Source: Humidesulfovibrio mexicanus (lineage in GTDB: Bacteria > Desulfobacterota > Desulfovibrionia > Desulfovibrionales > Desulfovibrionaceae). Taken from it: 64,000 bases of DNA. Shown piece after piece: positions 53,618 to 62,721 of this stretch. The stretch covers positions 310,001-374,000 of the forward strand of contig NZ_FZOC01000003.1 in the NCBI RefSeq assembly GCF_900188225.1, in the 5' to 3' direction. The notes under the pieces were generated by a model, which saw nothing but the letters and a program-made list of their open reading frames with translations, did not search any database and was not told the origin of the DNA. The translations under genes were made by a program, and so were the position numbers. Each line of letters starts with the position of its first letter. The stretch's first letter is position 1.

Positions 53618-55228
53618 CTACTCGCCCAGCGTGAACTGCTTCTGCTTCGGCCCCTTTTCGCGCGGGGCCTGCTTGAAGGTGCGCGTGCCGCCGGATATGT
53701 CCGGGTAGTCCGCACGCTCGGTTTCGGCCAGCAGCCCTTCGATGGTGAGGATCTGGATTTTTTGAAAGGGCCTGTTGGCGCGCTCGCACTCGAAATACCC
53801 GGTTTTCACGGCCTCGGTGGTCATGGGGCCGGTGGGCGGGGCAAGGGTGACGAACAGGCCGATGGCCGCCTTTTCGCGGTCCACCACGTGGGCCAGGTCT
53901 CGGATCATGGCCACGTTGACATTCTCGCCGCCCTTGACCGAGACCACGATTTTCTGGTCCGTCCCGCTGCCGTCCTGGAAATAGATGATGCCGTCGATGC
54001 CGCCGTCGGCCCCCTTCTTCTTGCCCTTGAAGGGCTGCGCGCCCACCAGGGAGCACGCCCACCACTGGAACTGGTACTTGTCGCGCCGGGCCAGGTCGGC
54101 CGCGCCGCCCAGGTCTTTGGGCGTGCCGTGGGTTTCGTAGCGCAGTTCGTCCTTGAAGGCGTCCTTGAGACGCTTTTCGATGAGGCTGATGGCCAGATGC
54201 GTGATGTCGATGCCTATCCATTTGCGGCCCAGCTTCTGCGCGGCGTGCAGGGCGGTGCCGCAGCCGCAGAAGGGGTCCAGCACCACGTCGCCGGGGTTGC
54301 TGGATGTGTTGATGATGCGCTCCAGAAGCGCCAGAGGCTTCTGTGTGGGGTAGCCCAGTGTCTCTTTACTTGAGCCATGAAGATGCTCAATGTCGTCCCA
54401 GTCGTCTGTTATCGGTTGCCCTTCCATATCATCTAGATAGCGCTTGCATTGTGGGACGGCACCTGGTTTTGATTGGAAAATCAAGCCAGATTCGTAAGCC
54501 TTGTTCATTCTATCTTTTGTCCACCTCCATACACGTGTAACACCTAAGAATTCGTATGTTAAGTTGGGACGATCTTTATTCGGGTTCGTGAGGTCGCCAA
54601 GCCTGTAGCGGCGTCCATTGTCATCTGTGTAACGGTAGAAAGTTTCTATATATTTTGGATCATGTACACCATAAACTTTGTTGAATATTGCAATGCAGCC
54701 TTTTGAATATCTAAGTATTACGTCACGGCAATTTGGAAAGTTGATTTTTGCGTGGCTTTTTGGTTGTGAGCGCCGCCATGAAATTTCATTCCTGTAGTTT
54801 TCTTTTCCAAACACCCCATCCAACACCACCTTCAAGTAGTGGCTGGCGGTTGGGTCGCAGTGCAGGTACAGGCTGCCCGTTGGCTTGAGCACGTAATGCA
54901 GCTTCAAAAGCCGATTGGCCATCATGGTCAGGTAGGCCATCATGTCGTTTTCGCCCAAAAATCTGCGCAGGGCCTGCATCATCTCCGCTACATCGGTATT
55001 CTCCTGCCGCAGCAGCTCCCGGTATTCGTCCTCTGCTTGCTGCCCCCAATGCCACGTGTCCTCGAAGGCTTCTATCTGCGCCTGGCTGTCTTTGCCTTGC
55101 TGGCTCTTGAAGAGCACATTGTAGTTGGCGTTGGAGTTGAACGGCGGGTCCAGGTACACGAGGTCCACGCATTCGGGCGGAAACCCGCGCAGCACGTCAA
55201 GGTTGTCGCCATAGTGCAGAGCGTTCAT
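53618..55228 (-). CDS. DNA methyltransferase fused to an Mrr-like nuclease domain
   Basis: 536-aa single-chain restriction-modification-like protein. The ATG at 55226-55228 (MNALHYGDNLDVLRGF) was chosen. The catalytic DPPF motif is at 27-30 and the SAM-binding DPFCGCGTA at 318-326, an order typical of the beta group (N6-adenine or N4-cytosine). From about 400 comes a PD-(D/E)xK-like nuclease: GADGGIDG (407-414; Asp408, Asp412) and VVSVKGG with Lys432. Residues 142-292 (54355-54805), the target-recognition part, are strikingly AT-rich against GC-rich ends, so the specificity region was probably exchanged. It lies alone, between repeats; no separate restriction gene is nearby. The nuclease may act on unmodified DNA. 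Confidence 0.82.
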   Translation of the reverse strand: MNALHYGDNLDVLRGFPPECVDLVYLDPPFNSNANYNVLFKSQQGKDSQAQIEAFEDTWHWGQQAEDEYRELLRQENTDVAEMMQALRRFLGENDMMAYLTMMANRLLKLHYVLKPTGSLYLHCDPTASHYLKVVLDGVFGKENYRNEISWRRSQPKSHAKINFPNCRDVILRYSKGCIAIFNKVYGVHDPKYIETFYRYTDDNGRRYRLGDLTNPNKDRPNLTYEFLGVTRVWRWTKDRMNKAYESGLIFQSKPGAVPQCKRYLDDMEGQPITDDWDDIEHLHGSSKETLGYPTQKPLALLERIINTSSNPGDVVLDPFCGCGTALHAAQKLGRKWIGIDITHLAISLIEKRLKDAFKDELRYETHGTPKDLGGAADLARRDKYQFQWWACSLVGAQPFKGKKKGADGGIDGIIYFQDGSGTDQKIVVSVKGGENVNVAMIRDLAHVVDREKAAIGLFVTLAPPTGPMTTEAVKTGYFECERANRPFQKIQILTIEGLLAETERADYPDISGGTRTFKQAPREKGPKQKQFTLGE

Positions 55229-55376
55229 GCTGTCCTCGCTTTGGGCAGGGGGTTCACTATCCGGCACTGTCTATCCGCGCTGTCTGGTCGCGTCAATGGC
55301 GGCGCAACGGGCGCGGGCTTTGGCGGGGCGGCGCTGCGGAGAGGGCCAGTGCCGAGCTTGGCGCAAGCACCGCCTC

Positions 55377-56531
55377 CTACCCTTCCAGAAGCGCGGCATA
55401 GTCCGCCGCCATGCGTTCGGCGCGGAAGCGGCCCTCGCCGTGGCTGCGCGCGGCGCGGCCCATTCTGCGCGCCAGGCCGGGCTCGGCGAGCAGGGAATGC
55501 GCGGCGTCGAGCAGCGCGCCGCCATCGCCGGGCCGACACAGGAGACCGGTCTCGCCGTGGGCCACGATTTCCGTCACCCCGCCCACGGCGAAGCTGGCCA
55601 CGGGAAGCTCCTGGCTTGCGGCTTCCAGCAGCACAAGAGGGTGGTTGTCGGCCATGGTGGGGTAGACGAGGGCATCGGCCGCGCGCATGAGCAGCGCCAG
55701 CTTGGCCCGGTCCACGTAAGGCCAGAGGGTGAGGCCGTGCTCTTTGGCCATGTCGTCGCCGCCAACGGCGAACCCCAGGGCGCGGGGAAGCCGCTGGCGC
55801 AGGGCGGCCCAGAGGGTTCGCCACTGCGGCCCGGCCTTGTAGGCGGCCTTTGCCCCGCCGTGCGCGGCGAACAGGGCCACGGGCGCATCCGGCGGCAGGC
55901 CGAGCAGGGCGCGCGCCCGTGCGCGGGGGATGAGCCCGGCGGCCGGGGGCCAGGGCACGCCATTGGGGACGACGCGCACCACATGCCCGGGCAGGGCGCT
56001 GCGGGCCAAGCGCGCCAGCCAGGCCGAGGGGCTGACGATGCCGGGCCGCAGGCGGTCGAGCAGGGCGAGGGTGCTGGCCTGCCGTGCGCGGGCGTCGGCG
56101 TAGTCGCGCGGGCAGGGGTCGGCGCAGGCGGGGAAGTGCGGGCAGTCCAGCGGGTAGGCGCAGCCCCCGGTGAGGGGCGTGGCGTCGTGCAGGGTGAGCA
56201 GCACGCGCCGTTGCGCGGCATTGTCCGGCAGGCTGGAGAACAGTTCCGGCCAGTGGTGGCTGGTGTGCAGGTGCAGGGTGGTCCCACGCGGCAGGGCGTC
56301 CCAGGCGCGGCCCAGTTCCGTCGGGGCCAGCGGGCCCACAAGGGGCACGCCCGCGCCTTCCGGGTCCGGGTGCCCGCCAAGGGCTTCGGGGTCGGTTTCG
56401 TCCAGTTCGAAGCCCAGGCGCGCATCCAGTCCGGCCTTGCGCTGGGCGGCGATGAGCAGACGGGCCACGCGCACGGCTCCGCCCCGGTGCGGCAGGGTGG
56501 CGTGGTGCAGCACGGCCGCGGGCGCTGTCAT
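55377..56531 (-). CDS. Glycosyltransferase (GT4-like)
   Basis: 384-aa GT-B glycosyltransferase. The ATG at 56529-56531 overlaps the preceding gene by 4 nt. The N-terminal domain runs to about 170; the C-terminal domain starts VRVVPNGVPWPPA and has the donor-site cluster ADALVYPTMADNHPLVLLEAASQELPVASFAVGGVTEIV (landmarks YPTMADNHPLVLLEA and GVTEIV). The EX7E-like pair in this box is typical of GT4. The long reading to 58235 is mostly the neighbouring gene in another frame. It works with the second glycosyltransferase upstream. The acceptor (lipopolysaccharide, exopolysaccharide or protein glycan) is unknown. Confidence 0.85.
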   Translation of the reverse strand: MTAPAAVLHHATLPHRGGAVRVARLLIAAQRKAGLDARLGFELDETDPEALGGHPDPEGAGVPLVGPLAPTELGRAWDALPRGTTLHLHTSHHWPELFSSLPDNAAQRRVLLTLHDATPLTGGCAYPLDCPHFPACADPCPRDYADARARQASTLALLDRLRPGIVSPSAWLARLARSALPGHVVRVVPNGVPWPPAAGLIPRARARALLGLPPDAPVALFAAHGGAKAAYKAGPQWRTLWAALRQRLPRALGFAVGGDDMAKEHGLTLWPYVDRAKLALLMRAADALVYPTMADNHPLVLLEAASQELPVASFAVGGVTEIVAHGETGLLCRPGDGGALLDAAHSLLAEPGLARRMGRAARSHGEGRFRAERMAADYAALLEG

Positions 56532-58192
56532 GGCTCCGGCTCCAGCAGATCGTGCTTCATGGCCCAAAGCACGTGATAGGCCGCGCGTTCGGCGTCCATG
56601 CCGGGGCACAGCTCGCGGAAGCGCTCGGCCAGGGGGCCGGCGGCTTCGCCCTTGCGGGCCAGGAACACCAGCTTGCGCACGGCGTCGGCCTCCAGCAGGC
56701 CGTCCAGTCCGGCGTAAAGCACGGGGAACTCCTTGCCGGAGAGCAGGGCCTGTCCGGTTCTGCCCGGCCTGAGGCGGTCCTGCGGGAGCAGGGTGCGCGC
56801 GGGATAGGGCGCGAATACGCGGGAATAGGGCAGCTCCAGCGGGTGCGGCACGGTGCGCAGCTGTTCGATGTCCGGCGCGGGCAGGGCGGAAAGCTCGTCC
56901 CACAGGTCGATGTGCCGGTCGATGACCGCGTTCCACAGGAAACTGTCGCGTACGCGCTGGCGTCCGGCCTGGCCCATGCTGCGCCGCAGGGCCGGATTTT
57001 CCAGAAGCTTCGCCAGGGCCAGGGCCAGGGCCGGGGTGTGGACCACGGTGCGTTGGGCCAGCAGCAGGTGGTACTGGTTGTCGAACAGCACCGGGGCCAG
57101 CCGGTCCACGAAGTCGTCGGCCTCGGCCGGGGCCGGGCCGGTGGTGGGCACAAGCACCCCGGTCTCGCCGTGGGCGACCAGATCGCGGTAGCCGTCGTAG
57201 TCGCTTGCGACCACGGGCAGCCCGGCGGCCTGGGCTTCGAGCAGGGTCAGGCCGAAGGTCTCCTGCGGGTTGTCGGCTATGGAGCAGAAGATGTCGCAGG
57301 CGGCGAGAAGCTCGGCCTTCCTGCGCTCGCCGGGGCGCAGATCGAGGATCATGTCCACGCCCGCGCGGGCGGAAAGCTCGGCCAGGCTTTGGGGGAAGGG
57401 GTCGTCCGCCTCGGCCCAGCCAGCAACCAGCAGGGAGGCCGGGCCAAGGTCCGGGCGCTCCGCCGCCAGGCGGGCCATGGCGCGGATGAGCGGCAGCAAG
57501 TCCATCTTGGAGGCGTGGGACACGCGGCCCAGCACCAGCACCAGGCCGCGCCCTTGCGGCAGCCCCAGGCGCTGGCGCAGGTCGGCCTTGTCCTCCGGGC
57601 CGGGCAGGGGGCGCTCCAGGGCGTCCGCGTCCACGCCAAGGGGGATGCGGCGCACGCTGGGGCCGGGCATGTGCGCAAGGCCGTAGCCCTGGCGCAGCCG
57701 CTCGAAGAAGCCGTGCACGGCCAGCTCGCCCGCGCGGGAAGTGGCGATGATGCAGTCGCGCGCGGTGGCGCCGGGCCACAGGTGCCGCAGGAAGGCGGCG
57801 GGGTAGTCCGGGTAGGACAGGGAATGCACCGGCCCGGTGATGGGGAAGAGGCTCCTGGCGTGGGCGTTGCGCAGGCGCGCCAGGGCGGCCGGGTGGCTGA
57901 TGCAGTCGGACTGGTGGAAGCAGGCATAGGGCGTGGCGGCCAGCCTGGCTGGCAGCTCCCGGCGGTCCATGAAGGCGAGGCGCCCCTCCTGGGCGATGTC
58001 CGGGGCCAGGGTGGCCAGGTGCCCGGACAGGCTCTCGCGCCGGGGCTTGTCCGCGATGAAGAAGTGGTAGGCCTCGAAGGGATCCGCGGCGAGCAGGGCG
58101 CGCAGAAAGCCCAGGTTGGCCACCCTGCGGCCAAGGATGGGGCCGTCCTCCAAAAAGGGGTCCAGGGTGCCGAAGATGCCGGATTTCTTCAT
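56528..58192 (-). CDS. Glycosyltransferase (GT4-like), first of pair
   Basis: 554-aa glycosyltransferase. It begins MKKSGIFGTLDPFLEDGPILG at the ATG 58190-58192; a longer reading to 58327 crosses into the promoter of the divergent gene. The C-terminal donor domain has VLVLGRVSHASKMDLLPLIRAM and SIADNPQETFGLTLLEAQAAGLPVVASDYDGYRDLV (landmarks NPQETFGLTLLEA and ASDYDGYRD), canonical for GT4. A helical C-terminal extension of about 150 residues follows. It overlaps the second glycosyltransferase by 4 nt and diverges from the diguanylate cyclase 141 nt away. Confidence 0.85.
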   Translation of the reverse strand: MKKSGIFGTLDPFLEDGPILGRRVANLGFLRALLAADPFEAYHFFIADKPRRESLSGHLATLAPDIAQEGRLAFMDRRELPARLAATPYACFHQSDCISHPAALARLRNAHARSLFPITGPVHSLSYPDYPAAFLRHLWPGATARDCIIATSRAGELAVHGFFERLRQGYGLAHMPGPSVRRIPLGVDADALERPLPGPEDKADLRQRLGLPQGRGLVLVLGRVSHASKMDLLPLIRAMARLAAERPDLGPASLLVAGWAEADDPFPQSLAELSARAGVDMILDLRPGERRKAELLAACDIFCSIADNPQETFGLTLLEAQAAGLPVVASDYDGYRDLVAHGETGVLVPTTGPAPAEADDFVDRLAPVLFDNQYHLLLAQRTVVHTPALALALAKLLENPALRRSMGQAGRQRVRDSFLWNAVIDRHIDLWDELSALPAPDIEQLRTVPHPLELPYSRVFAPYPARTLLPQDRLRPGRTGQALLSGKEFPVLYAGLDGLLEADAVRKLVFLARKGEAAGPLAERFRELCPGMDAERAAYHVLWAMKHDLLEPEP

Positions 58193-58332
58193 GGCACCCA
58201 CAAAGCCACAGTCGCGGGCTTTTGTCAAAGCGCATCCCTTGGACCGGGGATGCGCAACGGCACCCTTTGCCGACGGTTCGCTTCTTGCAGATGAGTATGC
58301 GCTACGCATTCCGAACGCAGGAGGCACGGGCC

Positions 58333-59880
58333 ATGCTCAGAGCTGAACATCCTGAAATCATGTGGGGTCTTGGACTCGATCCAGACACCGTCGCGCTCAT
58401 AGAAAAAAGCGCCGGACCGGGCTTCGCCCTGCGGAACCTGCCGCCCGACGCCCTGCCCTGGATGCGTGGGCAGGAGGGCTGCGGCCAGGCGGCCTGGATT
58501 CCTCTTGAGGTCTGGCGGGGACTGTCAAAGGTCCGTCGCAAGGCCTGCCGCGAGGTGGACACCGTGCGCCGCATCCTCATCGTGCCTGAGGAGGCCGAGC
58601 CCCTGGAGACCGAAGAAGTGCTCTCCGAAGGGTTTTTGAGCGCCGTGCGCGCGCCGTTGACGCGCTACAAGGTGCGCGACGCCCTTTTGCGCCTGCGTGA
58701 GCTGGATTCCCTTTCCGCCGACCTGCGCCGCAAGACCGAGGAGGTCATGCTGGAGCGCGAACTGCTGGCCCGCAAGAGCAGCCATCTGAGCTTTCTGAAC
58801 CGCGTGCTTTCCCGCGCCTCGGCCTCGCTGGACGTGGGCACGATTCTTTCCAAGGTGCGCGGCGATTTGCGTCATCTGCTGCCGGTGGAGGCCCTGTGCG
58901 CGGTGTTCTGGACCAGGATCGAGGGCGGCGCGGGCCTGGACGCCGAAATGTACCTGCATTGCCGCATGGCCCCGCCAGAGCACGAGGCCTGGGGCGAGGT
59001 GCTGCGGAGCGGAGCGGAGCGCCTGGCCGGGGTGCGCGTGCGCGAGTGCCGCCAGTTCTGTCTGACCGGCGGCGGCAGGCACATGGCCAAGGCCCCGGCC
59101 CCGGATTCCGGGCGGCTTTTGATGCTGCCGCTTTCCGCCGGAGGCGAGAGCTTCGGCTGTCTGGCCCTGCTGACAAGCAAGGGGTTGCGCCTGGCGAAGG
59201 ACCAGGTGGAGACGCTGAACGCGGCGGTGAACCACCTTGCCCTGGCCTTGCGCAACGCGCTGTTGTACCGGCAGGTGAAGAGCATGGCCGACCACGACGG
59301 GCTTACGGGCATCGCCAACCGCCGCCGCTTCGAGGAGCGGCTGGAGGAGGAGGCCCGCCGCCATGGCCGCTACGATCTGCCTTTGTCGCTCATTTTGTTG
59401 GATATCGACCATTTCAAGCGCATCAACGACACCCACGGCCACCAGACCGGCGACGCCGTGCTGCGCGGGGTGGCCGGATTGCTGGCCGAGAGCCTGCGCG
59501 GCACGGATTTTCCGGCCCGGTACGGCGGGGAGGAATTTGCCGTTATTCTGCCGCACACCAGCCGCGAACAGGCTCTGCTTCTTGCCGAGCGCATTCGCCA
59601 GCGCGTGTCGCAGCGGGAATTCGGCCAAGGCGAAACGCTGGTGCGGTTGACTGTGAGCGCGGGAGTTTCCGCTCTGGGCTCTGGAGAGGGCGGGCCGGAG
59701 CTTGTGTCCCTGGCCGACCAGGCCTTGTACCTGGCCAAGGACGGCGGCCGCAACCGGGTCGTGGTGGCCGCGCCGGCGGAAGGCGCGGCGGGTCTGGGCT
59801 GCGCGAATGTTTCGGCCCCGGTTGTTCCGGCCGAGGCCAAAGCCCCGGAGGAGCGCCTGCGCGCAGGCGGGGGCATGTAG
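58333..59880 (+). CDS. Soluble diguanylate cyclase with pseudo-receiver and GAF-like region
   Basis: 515 aa. The ATG at 58333 has GGAGGC eight bases upstream; ATG 58291 upstream has none. Residues 1-110 look like a receiver lacking the usual acidic pocket. A coiled-coil (about 115-150), a GAF-like domain (about 155-310) and a GGDEF domain with GGEEF at 398-402 follow. RxxD (RGTD) is found five residues before the motif, so product inhibition is likely. No membrane helix. The C-terminal 35 residues are Ala/Pro-rich. It runs convergently towards the secreted-protein gene. Confidence 0.87.
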   Translation: MLRAEHPEIMWGLGLDPDTVALIEKSAGPGFALRNLPPDALPWMRGQEGCGQAAWIPLEVWRGLSKVRRKACREVDTVRRILIVPEEAEPLETEEVLSEGFLSAVRAPLTRYKVRDALLRLRELDSLSADLRRKTEEVMLERELLARKSSHLSFLNRVLSRASASLDVGTILSKVRGDLRHLLPVEALCAVFWTRIEGGAGLDAEMYLHCRMAPPEHEAWGEVLRSGAERLAGVRVRECRQFCLTGGGRHMAKAPAPDSGRLLMLPLSAGGESFGCLALLTSKGLRLAKDQVETLNAAVNHLALALRNALLYRQVKSMADHDGLTGIANRRRFEERLEEEARRHGRYDLPLSLILLDIDHFKRINDTHGHQTGDAVLRGVAGLLAESLRGTDFPARYGGEEFAVILPHTSREQALLLAERIRQRVSQREFGQGETLVRLTVSAGVSALGSGEGGPELVSLADQALYLAKDGGRNRVVVAAPAEGAAGLGCANVSAPVVPAEAKAPEERLRAGGGM

Positions 59881-59893
59881 GGCGTTTTCGGGC

Positions 59894-60421
59894 CTAGCGC
59901 CAGCCTTCGCGGCGCTCGAATATCCTCCACTGCCCCATTTCGGGCAGCAGCACGAACAGCGCGTCCTCTTCGATGGTCTCGACCACCGGCGGCACCCCCA
60001 CGGTGTAGCTGCCGGTGACGTGGATGCGCGCCAGATCCGGGTCGCCGGTCACCCGGCGGAACTTCAGTCCGCTCACGTCCACCTTGGCCATGCGGAAGCG
60101 CTCCAACTGGCCCCTCCGGTCCACTGTTTCGCGCATGGTCAGAAAGGCCATGGTCTCCTCGTGCCGCACGCGCCGGGAAAACAGCTCCGGCAGGCGGTCG
60201 TCAAGGGTCGCCTGGCGCTCGAAATATTCCCGCAGCACCTGGTACTGCGCAAGGGCCGCGGCGTCGTCCGGCACGGAACGCTCGGCCTCGGCGGTGTGTT
60301 CCGTGGCGTTGTCCGGCCTGTGCTGCGGTTTGGCTCCGGCCGCACAGGCCGGGCCGGGAAGCAGGCAGCAGAGGAGGCCCAGCAGCGCCGGAAGCGCCGC
60401 GCGGGCAAAGCACGTTTTCAT
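59894..60421 (-). CDS. Secreted protein of unknown function
   Basis: 175 aa from the ATG at 60419-60421 (MKTCFARAALPALLGLLCCL), which gives a clean Sec signal peptide ending PACA; a GGAGA site precedes it. An ATG at 60434-60436 overlaps the receiver-gene stop (ATGA) and would add five residues. The mature part has charged helices and a last 65-residue stretch with VSGLKFRRVTGDPDLARIHVTG and WRIFERREGW, like a small NTF2- or lipocalin-like domain. No family is recognised. It is co-transcribed with the receiver protein. Confidence 0.65.
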   Translation of the reverse strand: MKTCFARAALPALLGLLCCLLPGPACAAGAKPQHRPDNATEHTAEAERSVPDDAAALAQYQVLREYFERQATLDDRLPELFSRRVRHEETMAFLTMRETVDRRGQLERFRMAKVDVSGLKFRRVTGDPDLARIHVTGSYTVGVPPVVETIEEDALFVLLPEMGQWRIFERREGWR

Positions 60422-60432
60422 GCGGTCTCCGG

Positions 60433-60822
60433 TCATTGCAGGGTGTCGATGAGTTCCTTGAGGGCGCCGTAATCAAGCGGCTTGCCCATGAAGGCGTGGG
60501 GCTTGGTGCGCGAGGCCTGCACCCGCGTGGCCGGGTCGGTGTAGGCGGTGCAGTAGATTATGGGCAGGTCGGGAAGGCTCTCGCGGATGCGCGAGGCGGC
60601 CTCAATGCCGTCCATGCCGCCTTCGAGCATGATGTCCATGAGCACCACGTCCGGGCGCTTTCTGGTGGCGTAGTCCACGGCCTGCAGGCCCGTGGCGGCG
60701 GTGGCCACCACCTCGCAGCCCATGCGTTTCAGGCTGGCCTTGGTGGCCAGCGCGATGATGCTCTCATCCTCCACGATGAGCACCCGTGGCGGCCATTGCA
60801 GGGCGGAACAGGACAGCAGCAT
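60433..60822 (-). CDS. Stand-alone receiver-domain response regulator
   Basis: 129-aa CheY-like protein. The ATG at 60820-60822 follows CGGAGGGAAACC. The acidic pair VEDE at 18-21, phospho-acceptor Asp63 (VLMDIMLEGGMDG), a Thr/Ser at switch (YCTAYTD) and Lys of MGKPLDY are all in place. No output domain, so it acts by binding a partner or as a phosphate sink. It resembles receivers that follow PAS-rich hybrid kinases. Its stop overlaps the next gene's optional start. The partner kinase is not adjacent. Confidence 0.87.
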   Translation of the reverse strand: MLLSCSALQWPPRVLIVEDESIIALATKASLKRMGCEVVATAATGLQAVDYATRKRPDVVLMDIMLEGGMDGIEAASRIRESLPDLPIIYCTAYTDPATRVQASRTKPHAFMGKPLDYGALKELIDTLQ

Positions 60823-60944
60823 GGTTTCCCTCCGGGGCAATTCTCGCGGTGATTTTTTTCAACATAAGAATAATATCCCTTCCGGCCGGGCTTGTCCAGA
60901 AACAGGCCGTCTTGATTTTCTTCATATTCTTTCTTCCCCAGTGG

Positions 60945-60974
60945 TTGACAGAAGGGGAAAATTCCGACTAGACT
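60945..60974 (+). promoter_or_regulatory. Sigma-70-type promoter for the dacA-like gene
   Basis: TTGACA (60945-60950) and TAGACT (60969-60974) with an 18-bp spacer, in an AT-rich stretch (about 60840-61000). It is about 130 nt before the carboxypeptidase start. Confidence 0.6.
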
Positions 60975-61103
60975 TTTCTTAAAGAATCACTATAACAAAT
61001 TCACCGCGCGGAGCCGGGCTTGCCATGCGGTTTGTCCATGGGCTACGGTTTTGCTGCCGCAACCCTGTCGCACCGAAACCTCAACCCCCCCATGTGGAGC
61101 ATC

Positions 61104-62396
61104 ATGCGAGAGAAACGCAGAGTCTTCTTCCTCACCGCGCTGCTCATCATGCTGGCGGCACAGCCTGTCCATGCGGCCGCGAATTCCGGCACATTCGGAG
61201 CGAAATCCGTCATCGCCATGGATTTCGCCTCCGGCAAGATCCTCTATGAAGAGAACGCCGACCAGCAGATTCCCCCCGCTTCCCTTACCAAAGTGCTCAC
61301 CCTGTACCTGGCCTTCGAGGCCATCCAGCAGCACCGGCTTTCCCTGACCGACACCGTGTTGGTGACGCCTGAGGCCACCCATGCCGGGGGCTCGCGCATG
61401 AACATCCGTCCGGGCGAACGCGTCATCGTGCGGGAGATCATGAAGGGCATCGCCGTGGCCAGCGGCAACGACGCCTGCGTGGCCCTGGCCCAGCATCTTT
61501 CCGGCACCGCCGACTACCAGCCCTTTGTCAACGCCATGAACGCCAAGGCCCGCGAATTGGGCATGGCCAGCACCGTGTTCAAAAATCCCAACGGGATGCC
61601 CGCCGAGGGACAGGTCACCACTGCGCGCGACATGCTCAGGCTTTCGGCGCAGTACCTGCGGCGGTTCCCGCAAGCGCTGACCTTCCACTCCATGACCACC
61701 TACGTGCACAACAACCACAACCACCGCAACGCCAATCGGCTGCTCAACACCTACGAGGGCGTGGACGGCCTCAAGACGGGCTATGTGTGCGCCTCCGGCT
61801 ACAACAATGTGGTCACGGCAAAGCGCGGCGACACGCGCATCGTGGCCGTTGTGCTGGGTGCGCGCAGCGCCGGAGCCCGCGCCCTGGCCTCGCGCCGTCT
61901 TCTGGACATCGCCTTCGAGCGCCAGCATCAGGGCCAGTATTTGGCCGTGCTGGACGGTCCAAAGGGGCGCGTCTCCGCTGCCCCGGCCGCTGCTCCGGCC
62001 CCGGCCGTGGCGCAGGCGCCTGCCCAGGCGGCGGACCCGGACCTGCACGCCGCCCGTCAGCTGGCCGACCTGCGCGCCAGCCAAGTGCGGCCCTCAGCCG
62101 ATAAGGAAGCGGCGCTGCGCGAGGCCCCCGCGGCCGCGGACGAGAGCCCCTTCAAACTGTTGCAGCGCAAGAATGGCCGCCGCGAATACGCCATTCAGGT
62201 GAATTCCTTCCAGTCGCGTCAGAAGGCCCAGCGTCGGGCCCAGCATCTGGAAAAGAAGGGCCTGCCCGTGAAGGTGGTGGCCACAAGGCTTGGCGGCAGC
62301 AAGTGGTATCGCGTGCTGGTGGGCCCCTACGCCGACATCGACGCGGCCAAGAAGACCCGCGACAAGCTTGCACGGGGCGCGGTGAGCGAACAGTAG
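61104..62396 (+). CDS. D-alanyl-D-alanine carboxypeptidase with SPOR domain
   Basis: 430-aa penicillin-binding protein of the DacA/PBP5 class, which trims peptidoglycan pentapeptides. The ATG at 61104 (MREKRRVFFLTALLIMLAAQ) gives a clean signal peptide ending VHA; 61092 is an alternative. Active-site motifs are Ser60-Lys63 (ASLTK), Ser120-Asn122 (SGN) and Lys224-Gly226 (KTG). After an Ala/Pro-rich linker (about 290-335) a SPOR domain lies at 353-428 (YAIQVNSFQSRQKAQRRA), which binds denuded septal glycan. DacA with SPOR is a known variant. It replaces the amphipathic membrane anchor of E. coli PBP5. It stands alone with its own promoter and terminator. Confidence 0.92.
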   Translation: MREKRRVFFLTALLIMLAAQPVHAAANSGTFGAKSVIAMDFASGKILYEENADQQIPPASLTKVLTLYLAFEAIQQHRLSLTDTVLVTPEATHAGGSRMNIRPGERVIVREIMKGIAVASGNDACVALAQHLSGTADYQPFVNAMNAKARELGMASTVFKNPNGMPAEGQVTTARDMLRLSAQYLRRFPQALTFHSMTTYVHNNHNHRNANRLLNTYEGVDGLKTGYVCASGYNNVVTAKRGDTRIVAVVLGARSAGARALASRRLLDIAFERQHQGQYLAVLDGPKGRVSAAPAAAPAPAVAQAPAQAADPDLHAARQLADLRASQVRPSADKEAALREAPAAADESPFKLLQRKNGRREYAIQVNSFQSRQKAQRRAQHLEKKGLPVKVVATRLGGSKWYRVLVGPYADIDAAKKTRDKLARGAVSEQ

Positions 62397-62433
62397 CCCC
62401 ATTCCCTGTGTTCCGGCAGCGCTGCTGCCGCCC

Positions 62434-62476
62434 ACGGCCCGGATGCCCTCAGGAGCGTCCGGGCCGTTGTGCTTTT
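62434..62476 (+). terminator. Intrinsic terminator of the dacA-like gene
   Basis: Perfect 10-bp arms ACGGCCCGGA (62434-62443) and TCCGGGCCGT (62458-62467), 14-nt loop, followed by TGTGCTTTT. Confidence 0.75.
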
Positions 62477-62481
62477 GGCGT

Positions 62482-62504
62482 TTGACAGCATCGACCGCTG
62501 TCAA
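62482..62504. promoter_or_regulatory. 8-bp inverted repeat before the phage genes
   Basis: Arms TTGACAGC (62482-62489) and GCTGTCAA (62497-62504), spacer ATCGACC. It contains a TTGACA -35-like hexamer and has the size of a repressor operator. Whether it belongs to the host or to the phage module is not known. Confidence 0.45.
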
Positions 62505-62648
62505 CGCGCCATGTCCCTTCTTCTCCCCTCTTTTGCCGATGTCTCCACCCGCCTCGCTGCGTCGCATTTTCGAACCTTTCGGCGCGGCTTCGGCCATCCC
62601 TGTCAAGCTGGAAAATGTGTCCTTTTACCGACCAAAATTTGTTTCGTT

Positions 62649-62677
62649 TTGTCCGATGGCAAAACAAGCGCTATACT
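62649..62677 (+). promoter_or_regulatory. Promoter of the phage structural module
   Basis: TTGTCC (62649-62654), 17-bp spacer, TATACT (62672-62677), about 45 nt upstream of the first phage gene, in an AT-rich patch. Confidence 0.55.
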
Positions 62678-62721
62678 GTGCGCCATGCACGGGGCCGAGC
62701 TTCGGGCGGGAGGAAACCATC

